In this document: positions 39,052 through 47,626 of the stretch, piece by piece
How the letters are laid out: each line of letters begins with the position of its first letter
How positions within the stretch are numbered: the stretch's first letter is position 1
Source: JBEEJZ01 sp046046915
GTDB lineage: Bacteria > Pseudomonadota > Gammaproteobacteria > Burkholderiales > Burkholderiaceae_C
Assembly: GCA_046046915.1 (NCBI GenBank)
Contig: JBJOIT010000019.1
Coordinates: 1 to 52,671, forward strand
Reading direction: 5' to 3'
DNA: 52,671 nt
Position numbers and translations under genes: made by a program
Notes under the pieces: generated by a model
Told to the model about the DNA's origin: nothing
What the model saw: the letters and a program-made list of their open reading frames with translations, nothing else
The model's database searches: none

Positions 39052-39083
39052 GGGTGGAGGGTCAGTCGGCTCTCCACCTTTTT
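39052..39083 (+). terminator. Intergenic terminator/attenuator between xylF and xylH
   Basis: Arms GGGTGGAG (39052-39059) and CTCCACCT (39072-39079), extendable inward by two pairs, followed by a T-run to 39083. Partial termination here would make more binding protein than membrane subunits, a common arrangement in ABC operons. Confidence 0.8.
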
Positions 39084-39112
39084 CTGGCGTGAACTGACCA
39101 AACGAGAAAACT

Positions 39113-40300
39113 ATGAGATCGATACAAGAGAAATTTCAGATCAGTGCACTGGACCTTAGACTGATGATCATGTCTGTCGTGTTGGTGGTGATGGCGCTGG
39201 CGTTCCACATAGCGACCGGCAATTTTCTTTCGCCGGAAAATTTGTACAACATTGCTCAGCAATCTGCGGTAGTCGGCATCGTAGCTGCAGCCATCGGTTT
39301 GGTGATTGTTGCAAGACAGATTGATCTTTCGGTGGGCTCAGTACTGGCCACAGTTGGGGTAGCTATTGCCTACCTCATGTACAGCAAGGGCTGGCATTGG
39401 GTTCCCGCAAGCATGGTGGGTTTGGCTATTTCACTGGCCATATACCTATACCAAGGATGGCTTTCTGCCTACCTTGGTGTCGCTTCCTTTGTGGTGACTC
39501 TGGGTGGTCTGGTCTCTTTCCGAGGCATTGCATTTCTCTTCTCCGATGGTAGAACCCAGCCTGTTTCTGACCCCACATTCCTGCTCATCGGTGGTGGCCT
39601 GGATGGTGCGATAGGAACCACCGCAAGCTGGGCGATTGGGCTCATTGCAAGCCTGATCCTTACAGTCAACACCTTTCAGCGTAGGCGCTCCATGAAGTCG
39701 CATGGTCTTGAGCCTCGCCCCATGGTCTTGGACGCCCTAATCACCGGTTTCTTCATCGCCGTGATCCTGCTTTTTGTGGGTGTCATGTGTTCGTATCAAA
39801 TCCAAAGTAAGACCGAACCCCAAGGCATTCCCAACCCAGTGCTGATTTGGGCTGTGGTGGTGGCCTTGATTTCCTTCATCGTTAACCGTACTAGTTTCGG
39901 CCGCTATATCTATGCCATCGGCGGCAACCCCGAAGCAGCCAATCTTGTGGGTATCCCCGTTCGGTGGGTCACTCTGAAGATTTTTCTATTGCTTGGAGTT
40001 ATGACGACAGTTGCGGCCATCGTTGCTATTTCGCGTTTGAACGCTGGTACTGCGTCCCTTGGTACAGGTATGGAGTTGTATGCGATTGCCGCTGCAGTCA
40101 TTGGCGGTGTTGCACTTGCTGGCGGTAGTGGAAGTGTCCTGGGCACTGTGCTGGGCGCTCTGATCATTCAATTCCTGGAGAGCGGCTTGCTGCTGATGGA
40201 AGTAGGTGTGGGACAACGCTTGGTCATTATTGGGCAGGTGCTCATCGTGGCGGTTGTCTTCGATGTAATTTATCGCCGTGCAACGGGAGAGCGTCTGTGA
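39113..40300 (+). CDS. xylH: Sugar ABC transporter permease XylH
   Basis: Inner-membrane permease (395 aa) of the xylose importer, with about ten or more hydrophobic segments. Family landmarks are NLYNIAQQSAVVGIVAAAIGLVI followed by RQIDLSVGSVLAT, FVVTLGGLVSFRGIAFL, YAIGGNPEAANLVGIPV, and AAAVIGGVALAGGSGSVLGTVLGA. The central loop QRRRSMKSHGLEPRP is an insertion typical of XylH. Its stop overlaps the ATPase start (TGATG). Confidence 0.92.
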   Translation: MRSIQEKFQISALDLRLMIMSVVLVVMALAFHIATGNFLSPENLYNIAQQSAVVGIVAAAIGLVIVARQIDLSVGSVLATVGVAIAYLMYSKGWHWVPASMVGLAISLAIYLYQGWLSAYLGVASFVVTLGGLVSFRGIAFLFSDGRTQPVSDPTFLLIGGGLDGAIGTTASWAIGLIASLILTVNTFQRRRSMKSHGLEPRPMVLDALITGFFIAVILLFVGVMCSYQIQSKTEPQGIPNPVLIWAVVVALISFIVNRTSFGRYIYAIGGNPEAANLVGIPVRWVTLKIFLLLGVMTTVAAIVAISRLNAGTASLGTGMELYAIAAAVIGGVALAGGSGSVLGTVLGALIIQFLESGLLLMEVGVGQRLVIIGQVLIVAVVFDVIYRRATGERL

Positions 40301-41079
40301 TGACAACCAATACCAATATTCCACTCGTTGACATTCAGAGCGTCAGCAAAGCCTTCGGCGGTGTGCATGCTGTTGAGAAGGTCACATTAAAGCTCTATGC
40401 CGGTGAAGTTGTTGCCTTGCTGGGTCACAACGGTGCAGGTAAGTCCACCTTGATGAAGATGCTGGCCGGTGCTTACCCGATCGACAGCGGCTCCATCAGT
40501 ATCAATGGAGAGGTGGCCAAGATAGAAAACCCTTCGGACTCCCAGGCCTACGGTGTGGAAACCATCTACCAGACGTTGGCACTTGCTGACAATCTGGATG
40601 CAGTGGCCAACCTTTTCCTGGGCCGCGAAATCAAGACCAAGTGGGGCACGCTGGATGACTACGCGATGGAGCGCGAAGCGCGCGAAGTCTTCAAGCAGCT
40701 CAACCCCAACTTCAAGAACATCCGTGTTCCTGTGCGCGCCTTGTCGGGTGGTCAGCGCCAGGTGGTTGCCATCTCGCGTGCCCTGTACTTCAAGGCCAAG
40801 GCGCTGGTGATGGATGAGCCCTGCGCAGCGCTCGGCCCTGAAGAGACGCAGATGGTGCATGAGCTGGTGCGCACGCTCAAGGCACGCGGCGTAGGCATCT
40901 TCCTGATCAGCCACGACATGCCCGACGTGTTTGGCCTGTCGGACCGCCTTTGCGTGATGAAGAACGGAAAGACCGTGGGCACCTACAAGACTGCCAATAT
41001 CACCGAGGACGAAGTTCTGGGAATGATCATCGCAGGCAAAAAAGTTACCCGCATTCCTGAATTGGTTGACCCCGTGTGA
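40300..41079 (+). CDS. xylG: Sugar ABC transporter ATP-binding protein (single-domain XylG/FrcA type)
   Basis: A 259-aa ATPase with one ABC domain: Walker A GHNGAGKST (about residues 45-53), signature LSGGQRQVV, and Walker B-like ALVMDEPCAALGPEE followed by H-loop SHD. Standard E. coli XylG has two fused ABC domains of about 510 aa in total. This half-size form resembles FrcA of fructose importers and would act as a homodimer. ATG 40300 overlaps the xylH stop; GTG 40297 is an alternative. It is followed by a perfect 9-bp hairpin. Confidence 0.88.
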   Translation: MTTNTNIPLVDIQSVSKAFGGVHAVEKVTLKLYAGEVVALLGHNGAGKSTLMKMLAGAYPIDSGSISINGEVAKIENPSDSQAYGVETIYQTLALADNLDAVANLFLGREIKTKWGTLDDYAMEREAREVFKQLNPNFKNIRVPVRALSGGQRQVVAISRALYFKAKALVMDEPCAALGPEETQMVHELVRTLKARGVGIFLISHDMPDVFGLSDRLCVMKNGKTVGTYKTANITEDEVLGMIIAGKKVTRIPELVDPV

Positions 41080-41082
41080 TCC

Positions 41083-41107
41083 AGCGGCCCCACCACACGG
41101 GGCCGCT
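41083..41107 (+). terminator. Hairpin after the xylose importer operon
   Basis: Perfect 9-bp arms AGCGGCCCC and GGGGCCGCT with loop ACCACAC, 3 bases after the ATPase stop. Only a weak T-run (TTTG) follows, so termination may be partial or the hairpin may protect the 3' end. Confidence 0.65.
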
Positions 41108-41240
41108 TTGTCACCTCAACCCAATAGAGCCTCCAATGACCGATCTCTTGGGCGGTGTATTTCGTCTGGTTGCAAACCAGGTGCCAATCGATGCCCTGGC
41201 GCAAGCGTGCCTAGAGGCACCAGTCCATGAGGATGAGCGT

Positions 41241-41267
41241 ATGAACAACTATGAATGCAGCCTATGA
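41241..41267 (+). CDS. Possible eight-codon leader peptide coupled to the ROK regulator
   Basis: Reads MNNYECSL and stops at TGA 41265-41267, which overlaps the ATG at 41264 of the ROK gene. GAGG (41229-41232) lies 8 bases upstream, whereas the ROK start itself has no good ribosome-binding site. Ribosomes ending here could restart at the regulator. The frame can be read further upstream to ATG 41136 (43 codons), but that start has no ribosome-binding site. Confidence 0.4.
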   Translation: MNNYECSL

Positions 41268-42451
41268 GTGCTATCGGTGATGCGCAGCTTATCAAGCTGA
41301 TCAACCAAGGTGTGGTGTATCGCATGCTCCGGGCCAAGCCCGGCTTGTCCAGGGCACAGCTATCGCAGTTCACAGGCCTTACCAAATCCACCATCAGCTT
41401 ATTGGTCAAGGAACTGATTGAAGAACGCTGGCTAGTCGAAAGTGACATATTCACGAAGAACTCTATGGGTCGGCCGTCCACGTCCATTTTTGTGGACTCG
41501 CAATCGCGCACTCTGATCGGTGTTGAGTTCTCCAAAAGCCATATTCAACTGGTTGCGGTATCGACTGCAGGCGACATTCGGTTTGCACACCAGGTTGACC
41601 ACTGCGCCACCGAGGTTGATTCGGTTGTTTCACTCATCGTCAACACGGTGGCGCAGGTGAACGACAAGATTCAGGCAAGCGGCTATTTAGTCGGCGGTAT
41701 CGGCATTGCTTATGCTGGGGTGTTTGACGAGGGCAACGCCACATTGCGTTCCGCGATGGACTTCAACTGGAAAGGTGAACCTATCGTTCATAAGCTGCGC
41801 ACGGCTTTTAAGCGCCTGGGTATGTCCGACATTCCCTTATTTGTTCAAAGCGATAACCACTGCTGTGCCGTTGGCGCCTATGAATTTTCTGAGCAGCGCG
41901 CTGACACCTTGATGTATCTTGATTTCTCCCAAACCATACAGATGGGCCTCGTGGTGGGAGACAGAATTTGCGCTGGCGTTAGCGGTAGCGCTGGAGCAAT
42001 AGGGCATACCTTTATCCAAGGCGATGGCCCACTATGCGCCAAGTGCGGTCGCAGCGGATGTGTGGATGCCTGGCTGGGATCTGACGGGCTGGAAAAGCTT
42101 ACCGATGTCAACTCGCGTGTATCGGTTGTTGCTGCGCTGATGCACAACTTGTGGAAGGCATTTAACCCATCCATTTTTGTGGTCGGTGGAAGCTCCCTCG
42201 CGCGCTGGCCAGGCTTGTTTCACGAGGCGAAGAAACGATTCCTCAGCGAACATCACAAGGAAGCGGATGTGCCCACAATCCATTTCTGCAAGCATGGCGA
42301 GTTGTCTGCAGCAGTAGGCGCCGCTGCGCTTCCGCACTACTACCGTCTCCGGCCCTTGGACGGTCCTTCAAGCGCGATCTGCCGTGCCTTGTATTTCACT
42401 GACCAGAGAGTCCAACGAGACACTGCACATGGCCATGTATCTTGGCATTGA
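41264..42451 (+). CDS. ROK-family transcriptional regulator (XylR-like)
   Basis: A 395-aa repressor with an N-terminal winged helix (LSRAQLSQFTGLTKSTISLLVKEL, about residues 28-51) and a C-terminal ROK sugar-kinase-like domain. The ROK zinc motif is CAKCGRSGCVDAW, and IGIAYAGVF with ICAGVSGSAGAIGH mark the sugar-binding fold. The ligand is probably xylose or a related sugar, judged from xylFGH upstream and xylBA downstream. The start is chosen by overlap with the small upstream frame; ATG 41255 is a three-codon-longer alternative. It overlaps xylB by 23 bases. Confidence 0.9.
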   Translation: MSAIGDAQLIKLINQGVVYRMLRAKPGLSRAQLSQFTGLTKSTISLLVKELIEERWLVESDIFTKNSMGRPSTSIFVDSQSRTLIGVEFSKSHIQLVAVSTAGDIRFAHQVDHCATEVDSVVSLIVNTVAQVNDKIQASGYLVGGIGIAYAGVFDEGNATLRSAMDFNWKGEPIVHKLRTAFKRLGMSDIPLFVQSDNHCCAVGAYEFSEQRADTLMYLDFSQTIQMGLVVGDRICAGVSGSAGAIGHTFIQGDGPLCAKCGRSGCVDAWLGSDGLEKLTDVNSRVSVVAALMHNLWKAFNPSIFVVGGSSLARWPGLFHEAKKRFLSEHHKEADVPTIHFCKHGELSAAVGAAALPHYYRLRPLDGPSSAICRALYFTDQRVQRDTAHGHVSWH

Positions 42452-43895
42452 CATCGGCACGTCAGAGGTGAAGGCCCTGTTGCTGAACGATCAGCACCAG
42501 GCCATTGCAACGGCGGGTTCGACCCTGGAGGTGTCACGCCCACAGCCGGGCCATAGTGAACAAGATCCTGCCAACTGGTGGACCGCCACCTGCCGTGCAC
42601 TGAAAGCCCTGCAAACCAAACACCCTGCTGAGTATGCAGCCGTGAGGGCTATAGGCCTTTCTGGCCAGATGCATGGAGCGGTGCTGCTGGATCGATCCAA
42701 CCGTGTGCTACGCCCAGCGATTCTGTGGAATGACAATCGCTGCGCACTGGAGTGCGAAGAAATGATGGCCGAACTGCCCTCTGCCTCGGGGCTGGCTGGC
42801 AGCCTCATCATGCCTGGTTTCACTGCGCCCAAACTTCGCTGGGTAGCCAAGTACGAGCCCGCTGTGTTTGCAAAGGTGGCCAAAGTACTGTTGCCCAAAG
42901 ACTACGTGCGCCTGATGCTCACCGGCGAACATATCACCGATTTGTCCGACGCCAGCGGCACGGCCTGGTTGGATGTGGCCAAGCGCACTTGGTCGCCTGA
43001 GCTGCTGGCACTCACCGGGATGAGCGAAGCCCATATGCCGCACACGGTGGAAGGTAGTGCACCCGGCGGTCAATTGAACGCCGAAGCCGCCAGCACCTTA
43101 GGTCTGCACAAAGGCATTGTTGTTGCCGGAGGGGCAGGCGACAACGCGTCGAGTGCCGTTGGCATGGGCGCCGTCAATGCAGGACAAGGCTTTTTGTCCC
43201 TGGGCACCAGCGGCGTGCTGTTTGTGGTGACACCATCGTTCGCGCCCAACGAGGCCAGCGCCACCCATGCCTTCTGTCACGCCGTGCCGCACTGCTGGCA
43301 CCAAATGAGCGTGATGCTCTCAGCTGCCAGTTGCCTGCAGTGGGCTCGGGTGGCATTGGGAGCGGCATCCGAGAGCGAACTCGAAGCCAAAGCCAGCCAA
43401 CTCGATTTCGCATCCCGCGCCGCTGCTCCGATCTTTCTGCCGTACCTGAGCGGCGAGCGCACCCCGCACAACGATGCGGTGTTGCGTGGCAGCTTCCACG
43501 GCATTAGCCACAGCGCTGAGCAGGCGGCCATGGCCTATTCAGTGATTGAAGGCGTGACCTTCGGGCTGACCGATGGCCTCAATGCCCTGAAAAAAGCAGG
43601 GAGCCATGTAAAGCGTCTTTCGCTTGTGGGCGGAGGTGCACGCAGCGCGATGTGGGCGCAGCAACTTGCTTCCAGTCTCAACGTCGAAATCGTCACCCAT
43701 GCCGAATCTGCTGCAGGCGGTGCGCTGGGCGCGGCACGGTTGGGGTGGCTGGCAACTGGCGCAGCGGTTGAGCAGGTCTGCACCCAACCTGCCATCGCAA
43801 AAAGCTACGAACCCAACCCAGCCGAACAGGCATTTCTGTCACCGCGCTACGCGAAGTTCCGGGCGCTGTACCCCGCGCTCAAGCAATTGCAATAA
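42429..43895 (+). CDS. xylB: Xylulokinase
   Basis: FGGY-family kinase (488 aa) that phosphorylates D-xylulose to xylulose 5-phosphate. N-terminal MYLGIDIGTSEVKALLLND contains the phosphate-binding loop. AIGLSGQMHGAVLLD and ILWNDNRC are typical of xylulokinase, the catalytic Asp is in AGGAGDNASSAVGMG, and LSGERTPHNDAVLRGSFHGI and LVGGGARSAMW mark the C-terminal ATP domain. Starts at 42429 (MAMYLG) or 42435 are possible. Length agrees with E. coli XylB. Confidence 0.94.
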   Translation: MAMYLGIDIGTSEVKALLLNDQHQAIATAGSTLEVSRPQPGHSEQDPANWWTATCRALKALQTKHPAEYAAVRAIGLSGQMHGAVLLDRSNRVLRPAILWNDNRCALECEEMMAELPSASGLAGSLIMPGFTAPKLRWVAKYEPAVFAKVAKVLLPKDYVRLMLTGEHITDLSDASGTAWLDVAKRTWSPELLALTGMSEAHMPHTVEGSAPGGQLNAEAASTLGLHKGIVVAGGAGDNASSAVGMGAVNAGQGFLSLGTSGVLFVVTPSFAPNEASATHAFCHAVPHCWHQMSVMLSAASCLQWARVALGAASESELEAKASQLDFASRAAAPIFLPYLSGERTPHNDAVLRGSFHGISHSAEQAAMAYSVIEGVTFGLTDGLNALKKAGSHVKRLSLVGGGARSAMWAQQLASSLNVEIVTHAESAAGGALGAARLGWLATGAAVEQVCTQPAIAKSYEPNPAEQAFLSPRYAKFRALYPALKQLQ

Positions 43896-43956
43896 AGCAC
43901 TGATCATCCCTGCACACCTCAAGCCTCCCCCGCTATCCCCGTCATCAGGAAACCTC

Positions 43957-45270
43957 ATGAGCACCTACTTCAGCGCCGTCTCACCCATCGTCTACGAGGG
44001 GCCCCAGTCCAAGAATCCGCTGACCTTTAAGTGGTACGACAAAAACCGCATCGTGGCGGGCAAGCGCATGGAGGACCATCTACGTTTTGCCGTCTGCTAC
44101 TGGCACAGCTTCTGCTGGGACGGGCGCGACCCCTTTGGTGGCGACACCTTCGAGCGCCCCTGGCACCACATGAGCGACCCCATGGCCGCAGCCAAAGTGA
44201 AGGCCGATGTGGCCTTTGAGTTCTTCCAAAAACTAGGCGCTCCGTACTACTGCTTCCACGACCGCGATGTGGCGCCTGAGGGCAACACCCCGCGCGAAAG
44301 CGTGGCCAACTTCCATGCCATGGTGGACGTGCTGGCACGCAAACAACAAGACACCGGCATGAAGCTGCTATGGGGCACGGCCAACCTGTTCAGCCACCGT
44401 CGGTTCATGTCCGGTGCCTCTACCAACCCCAACCCCGAAATCTTTGCGCTGGGCGCCTTGCAGGTGAAGGAAGCCATGGACGCCACCCTGAAGCTCGGCG
44501 GTGAAAACTACGTCCTCTGGGGCGGCCGCGAAGGCTATGAGACCCTGCTCAACACCCGCATGGGCCAGGAGCTCGACCAGATGGGCCGCTTCCTGAACAT
44601 GGTGGTGGAATACAAACACAAGATTGGCTTCCAGGGCACCATACTGATCGAGCCCAAGCCGCGCGAACCCTCCAAGCACCAGTACGACTTTGATGTGGCC
44701 ACCGTCTTCGGTTTCCTGCAAAAGCACGGTCTAGAAAAAGAAATCAAGGTCAACATCGAAGCCAATCACGCCACCTTGGCCGGCCACAGCTTCGAGCATG
44801 AAATCGTCAGCGCCATTGACCTTGGCATCTTCGGCTCCATCGACATGAACCGTGGCGACATGCAGTGCCAGTGGGACACCGACCAGTTCCCTAACAACAT
44901 CCCCGAGACCACCTTGGCGATGTACTACATCCTGCAAGGCGGTGGCTTTACCTCAGGCGGCCTCAACTTCGACAGCAAGGTGCGCCGCCAGTCCATCGAC
45001 CCCGAAGACATGTTCCACGGCCATATCGGCGGCATGGACACCGCTGCGCGGGCGCTATTGATTGCGGATGCCATGATCCAGGATGGCCGATTTGCCCAGA
45101 TCACCGCAGACCGCTACGCCGGTTGGAACACCGACTTCGGCCGTGATGTGCTGGCCGGCAAGCTCAGCCTGGACGCGGTGGCCGCGCGCGTGCTGGAGCA
45201 CAACACGGACACGCGCCCTGTGTCGGGCCGCCAGGAGTACATCGAGAACTTGCTCAACTCCTTCATCTAA
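43957..45270 (+). CDS. xylA: Xylose isomerase
   Basis: Converts D-xylose to D-xylulose for XylB (437 aa, cytoplasmic, metal-dependent). Catalytic His101 and Asp104 are in CFHDRDVAPEG. Later metal-site segments are LWGGREGYETL, EPKPREPSKHQYDFD, KVNIEANHATLAGH and GSIDMNRGD. AGGAAAC is placed before ATG 43957; longer in-frame starts lie inside xylB. It follows xylB by 61 bases, the reverse of the E. coli xylAB order. Confidence 0.96.
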   Translation: MSTYFSAVSPIVYEGPQSKNPLTFKWYDKNRIVAGKRMEDHLRFAVCYWHSFCWDGRDPFGGDTFERPWHHMSDPMAAAKVKADVAFEFFQKLGAPYYCFHDRDVAPEGNTPRESVANFHAMVDVLARKQQDTGMKLLWGTANLFSHRRFMSGASTNPNPEIFALGALQVKEAMDATLKLGGENYVLWGGREGYETLLNTRMGQELDQMGRFLNMVVEYKHKIGFQGTILIEPKPREPSKHQYDFDVATVFGFLQKHGLEKEIKVNIEANHATLAGHSFEHEIVSAIDLGIFGSIDMNRGDMQCQWDTDQFPNNIPETTLAMYYILQGGGFTSGGLNFDSKVRRQSIDPEDMFHGHIGGMDTAARALLIADAMIQDGRFAQITADRYAGWNTDFGRDVLAGKLSLDAVAARVLEHNTDTRPVSGRQEYIENLLNSFI

Positions 45271-45284
45271 GCCAAGGCTCGCAA

Positions 45285-46283
45285 ATGAAAAAAGTCGTCT
45301 GGGGCGTGCTGAGCACGGCCAAGATTGGTTGGGAAAAAGTCATTCCTGCCATGAAAAAAAGCCCGCACTGCGAGTTGCGCGCCATCAGCTCGCGAAACCT
45401 GGAGAAAGGCCGCGCGCTGGCCGACAAGCTGGGCATCCCGCTGGCCTACGGCAGCTACGAAGAACTGTTAGCCGACCCCGAGATTGAGGCCGTCTACAAC
45501 CCGTTGCCCAATCACGAACACGTTCCGCTCACGTTGGCAGCTGCTCGCGCTGGCAAGCATGTCTTGTGTGAAAAGCCGGTGGCCTTGAATGCGAATGAAG
45601 CAGCACAACTGCGCGAAGTTGCCGGCAAAGTGCACATCATGGAAGCCTTCATGGTGCGCTTCCACCCGCAGTGGCTTTCGGTGCGCGAGCGCGTGCGTGC
45701 CGGTGAGTTTGGCGACCTGCGCTCCATTCAGAGCTATTTCTCGTACTTCAATCGCGACCCCCAGAATGTGCGCAACCAGGCCGATATTGGCGGTGGAGCC
45801 CTGTATGACATTGGCTGTTACCCCATCGTGACAGCGCGTTTCCTGTTTGGCGCCGAGCCCCAACGCGTCATTGCACTGGTAGACCGCGACCCAGAATTTC
45901 AGACCGACCGCATGGTCAGCGCCCTGGTGGACTTTGGCGAGGGTCGCAGGCTGGACTTCACGGTTTCGACACAGACCGTACCCTACCAGCGCGTGCAGGT
46001 ATGTGGCACTCAAAAGCGCATCGAGTTACATATTCCCTTCAATGCCCCCCTGGGGGGCACCACCCGGGTGTTCACCGACGATGGTTCCCAGCTCGACGGT
46101 AGTTCCATTCACGAGGAGGTGATTCCGGCCTGCGACATGTACACGTTGGAGATTGATGCCTTCTCGCAGGCCGTGCGCGGTTCGATTCCGCTGGCCTACG
46201 GTGTGGAGGACGCCATCCTCAATATGCGCGTGATTGATGCCTTGTTCGCGTCAGAAAAATCTGGCGCTTGGGTCAAGGTCTGA
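45285..46283 (+). CDS. Gfo/Idh/MocA-family oxidoreductase (xylose or anhydrofructose type)
   Basis: A 332-aa NADP-type dehydrogenase. The nucleotide fold begins VVWGVLSTAKIGWEKVIPAM, the catalytic Lys is in VLCEKPVALNA, and the signature MEAFMVRFHPQW with GGGALYDIGCYPI belongs to the group that includes D-xylose 1-dehydrogenase (NADP) and 1,5-anhydrofructose reductase. It lies 14 bases after xylA, so it is probably in the xyl operon. It might start an oxidative xylose route or process a related sugar. The exact substrate is uncertain. Confidence 0.87.
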   Translation: MKKVVWGVLSTAKIGWEKVIPAMKKSPHCELRAISSRNLEKGRALADKLGIPLAYGSYEELLADPEIEAVYNPLPNHEHVPLTLAAARAGKHVLCEKPVALNANEAAQLREVAGKVHIMEAFMVRFHPQWLSVRERVRAGEFGDLRSIQSYFSYFNRDPQNVRNQADIGGGALYDIGCYPIVTARFLFGAEPQRVIALVDRDPEFQTDRMVSALVDFGEGRRLDFTVSTQTVPYQRVQVCGTQKRIELHIPFNAPLGGTTRVFTDDGSQLDGSSIHEEVIPACDMYTLEIDAFSQAVRGSIPLAYGVEDAILNMRVIDALFASEKSGAWVKV

Positions 46284-46493
46284 GGCCGACGGCCCAAAAC
46301 CATTCGCCAGTACGCGCATGTACTCACAACCCATACTGTTGGCTGTCACTGTAATTGCGCTGCAGTCCTCTGTCCTGGCGGTCTTGGCCGGGTGGTGGTG
46401 TTTGAATGCGTCAGGGACGGCCCGCCCGAGGCCTGCAGATCAATGAAAGTCAGAACTGAGGTATCAAATTTCTCTATGTGACGGGCCCATTTC

Positions 46494-46507
46494 GCAATAA
46501 AGGTTGT
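46494..46507. promoter_or_regulatory. Degenerate operator GCAAT-AAAG-GTTGT before the RpiR gene
   Basis: Matches the GCAAW-N4-WTTGC form at eight of ten arm positions and ends 12 bases before the RpiR start. It could serve autoregulation. The match is imperfect, so it stands only in the context of the other sites. Confidence 0.35.
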
Positions 46508-46519
46508 AAATTCAAATCC

Positions 46520-47407
46520 ATGCAACAAAACGAAACACCCAGAGACTACGAAGAACTCATACGCGTGATTCATGAGCGGTACGAGGGCATGAGCAAGTCG
46601 TACCAGGCAATTGCGGTTTACCTGACGCAGAATCCAAACGAGGTCGCCATCAAGCCGGTGAACTCCATTGCCGAGACCTGCGGTATCCATGCGTCGAGTT
46701 TTGTGCGTTTTGCCCAGGCACTGGGCTACAAAGGGTTCAAGGAGTTGCAGCAGCTCTACCAGCAGCGCCTTTCTACTGCCGCACCAGGGTTCAATGCACG
46801 CGTCAAAGCGCTTCAATCAGAATTAGCCGACCACAGTGCGACTTCAACATTTCTGCAGGACCTGGTACATCGAGACATCGCATCTCTGGAGGAGCTGCTG
46901 GAGCTAACGTCCAAAGGCGATATAGCGAAGGCCACCAAGATGATGGATGTGGCCGACACCATTTATTTGATTGGCCAACTACGCTCAGCACCTGTTGTCT
47001 ATTTGATGCGCTACGTGCTCACGATGCTGGGCAAGCGTGCGGTATTGCTGGACGCCAGCGGCGGCCTGACAACACATATGGCGAATCTCATTCGTCCCAG
47101 GGATATGCTGATCGCCGTGTCCTTCCGTTTCTATGCAAACGAAGTCGTGAATGTGGTGGAGAGCTGTGGAAGTAGGCAGGTGCCCATCTTGGCCATCTCG
47201 GATTCAACGCTGTCTCCGTTGGCCAAGAACGCTTCTGTGCTCTTCACCGTGCCGGAGCACGAATATTCGTTCTCTCGTTCACTTGCGGCTCCCATGTGTT
47301 TGGCCCAGGCCTTGCTGGTGAATCTGGCATCCAAGCTGCAAAAGCAGGTTGAACCAAGAATTCCCACGGTAACTCAGCAGAAGCAGAAAAACGTGGGTTC
47401 TGGTTGA
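46520..47407 (+). CDS. MurR/RpiR-family transcriptional regulator
   Basis: A 295-aa regulator with an N-terminal RpiR helix-turn-helix (SKSYQAIAVYLTQNPNEVAI and NSIAETCGIHASSFVRFAQALGYKGF, about residues 20-75) and a C-terminal SIS sugar-phosphate isomerase domain (YLIGQLRSAPVVYLMRYVL, DMLIAVSFRFYANEVV). RpiR proteins such as rhizobial IolR control inositol genes, so this is the best local candidate for the GCAAW-N4-WTTGC sites. It is the last gene of the island. ATG 46520 is used because upstream residues are not family-like. Confidence 0.9.
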   Translation: MQQNETPRDYEELIRVIHERYEGMSKSYQAIAVYLTQNPNEVAIKPVNSIAETCGIHASSFVRFAQALGYKGFKELQQLYQQRLSTAAPGFNARVKALQSELADHSATSTFLQDLVHRDIASLEELLELTSKGDIAKATKMMDVADTIYLIGQLRSAPVVYLMRYVLTMLGKRAVLLDASGGLTTHMANLIRPRDMLIAVSFRFYANEVVNVVESCGSRQVPILAISDSTLSPLAKNASVLFTVPEHEYSFSRSLAAPMCLAQALLVNLASKLQKQVEPRIPTVTQQKQKNVGSG

Positions 47408-47582
47408 GCTGCAGGTGGTGTTGATCAAAACGCAACGACTGTTTTGAATGGCCGGAGCGTTCGCAGTGGATTTGCCAGGCAGTAATCATAAAAACATCAC
47501 GCCAGGAAGACTTCGGATTTTTCACTGGGCGTGGGCACCTGCTAAATCGTCTTGCATCCGCCATTACATCGGCATTGGAAAC

Positions 47583-47610
47583 AAAAAAGCCAACCCTTTT
47601 CAGGTTGGCT
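47583..47610 (-). terminator. Intrinsic terminator of tRNA-Thr
   Basis: On the minus strand, perfect 8-bp arms AGCCAACC and GGTTGGCT with a 7-base loop, followed by six T residues. It begins 17 bases after the tRNA 3' end. Confidence 0.9.
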
Positions 47611-47626
47611 AAGTTGTTGATTTATA

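Noticed and set aside
46318..46446. A 42-residue frame, MYSQPILLAVTVIALQSSV and on, with one hydrophobic segment
   Set aside because: It could be a small membrane protein, but it has no ribosome-binding site and no known relative that I recognise. Left out for lack of support.
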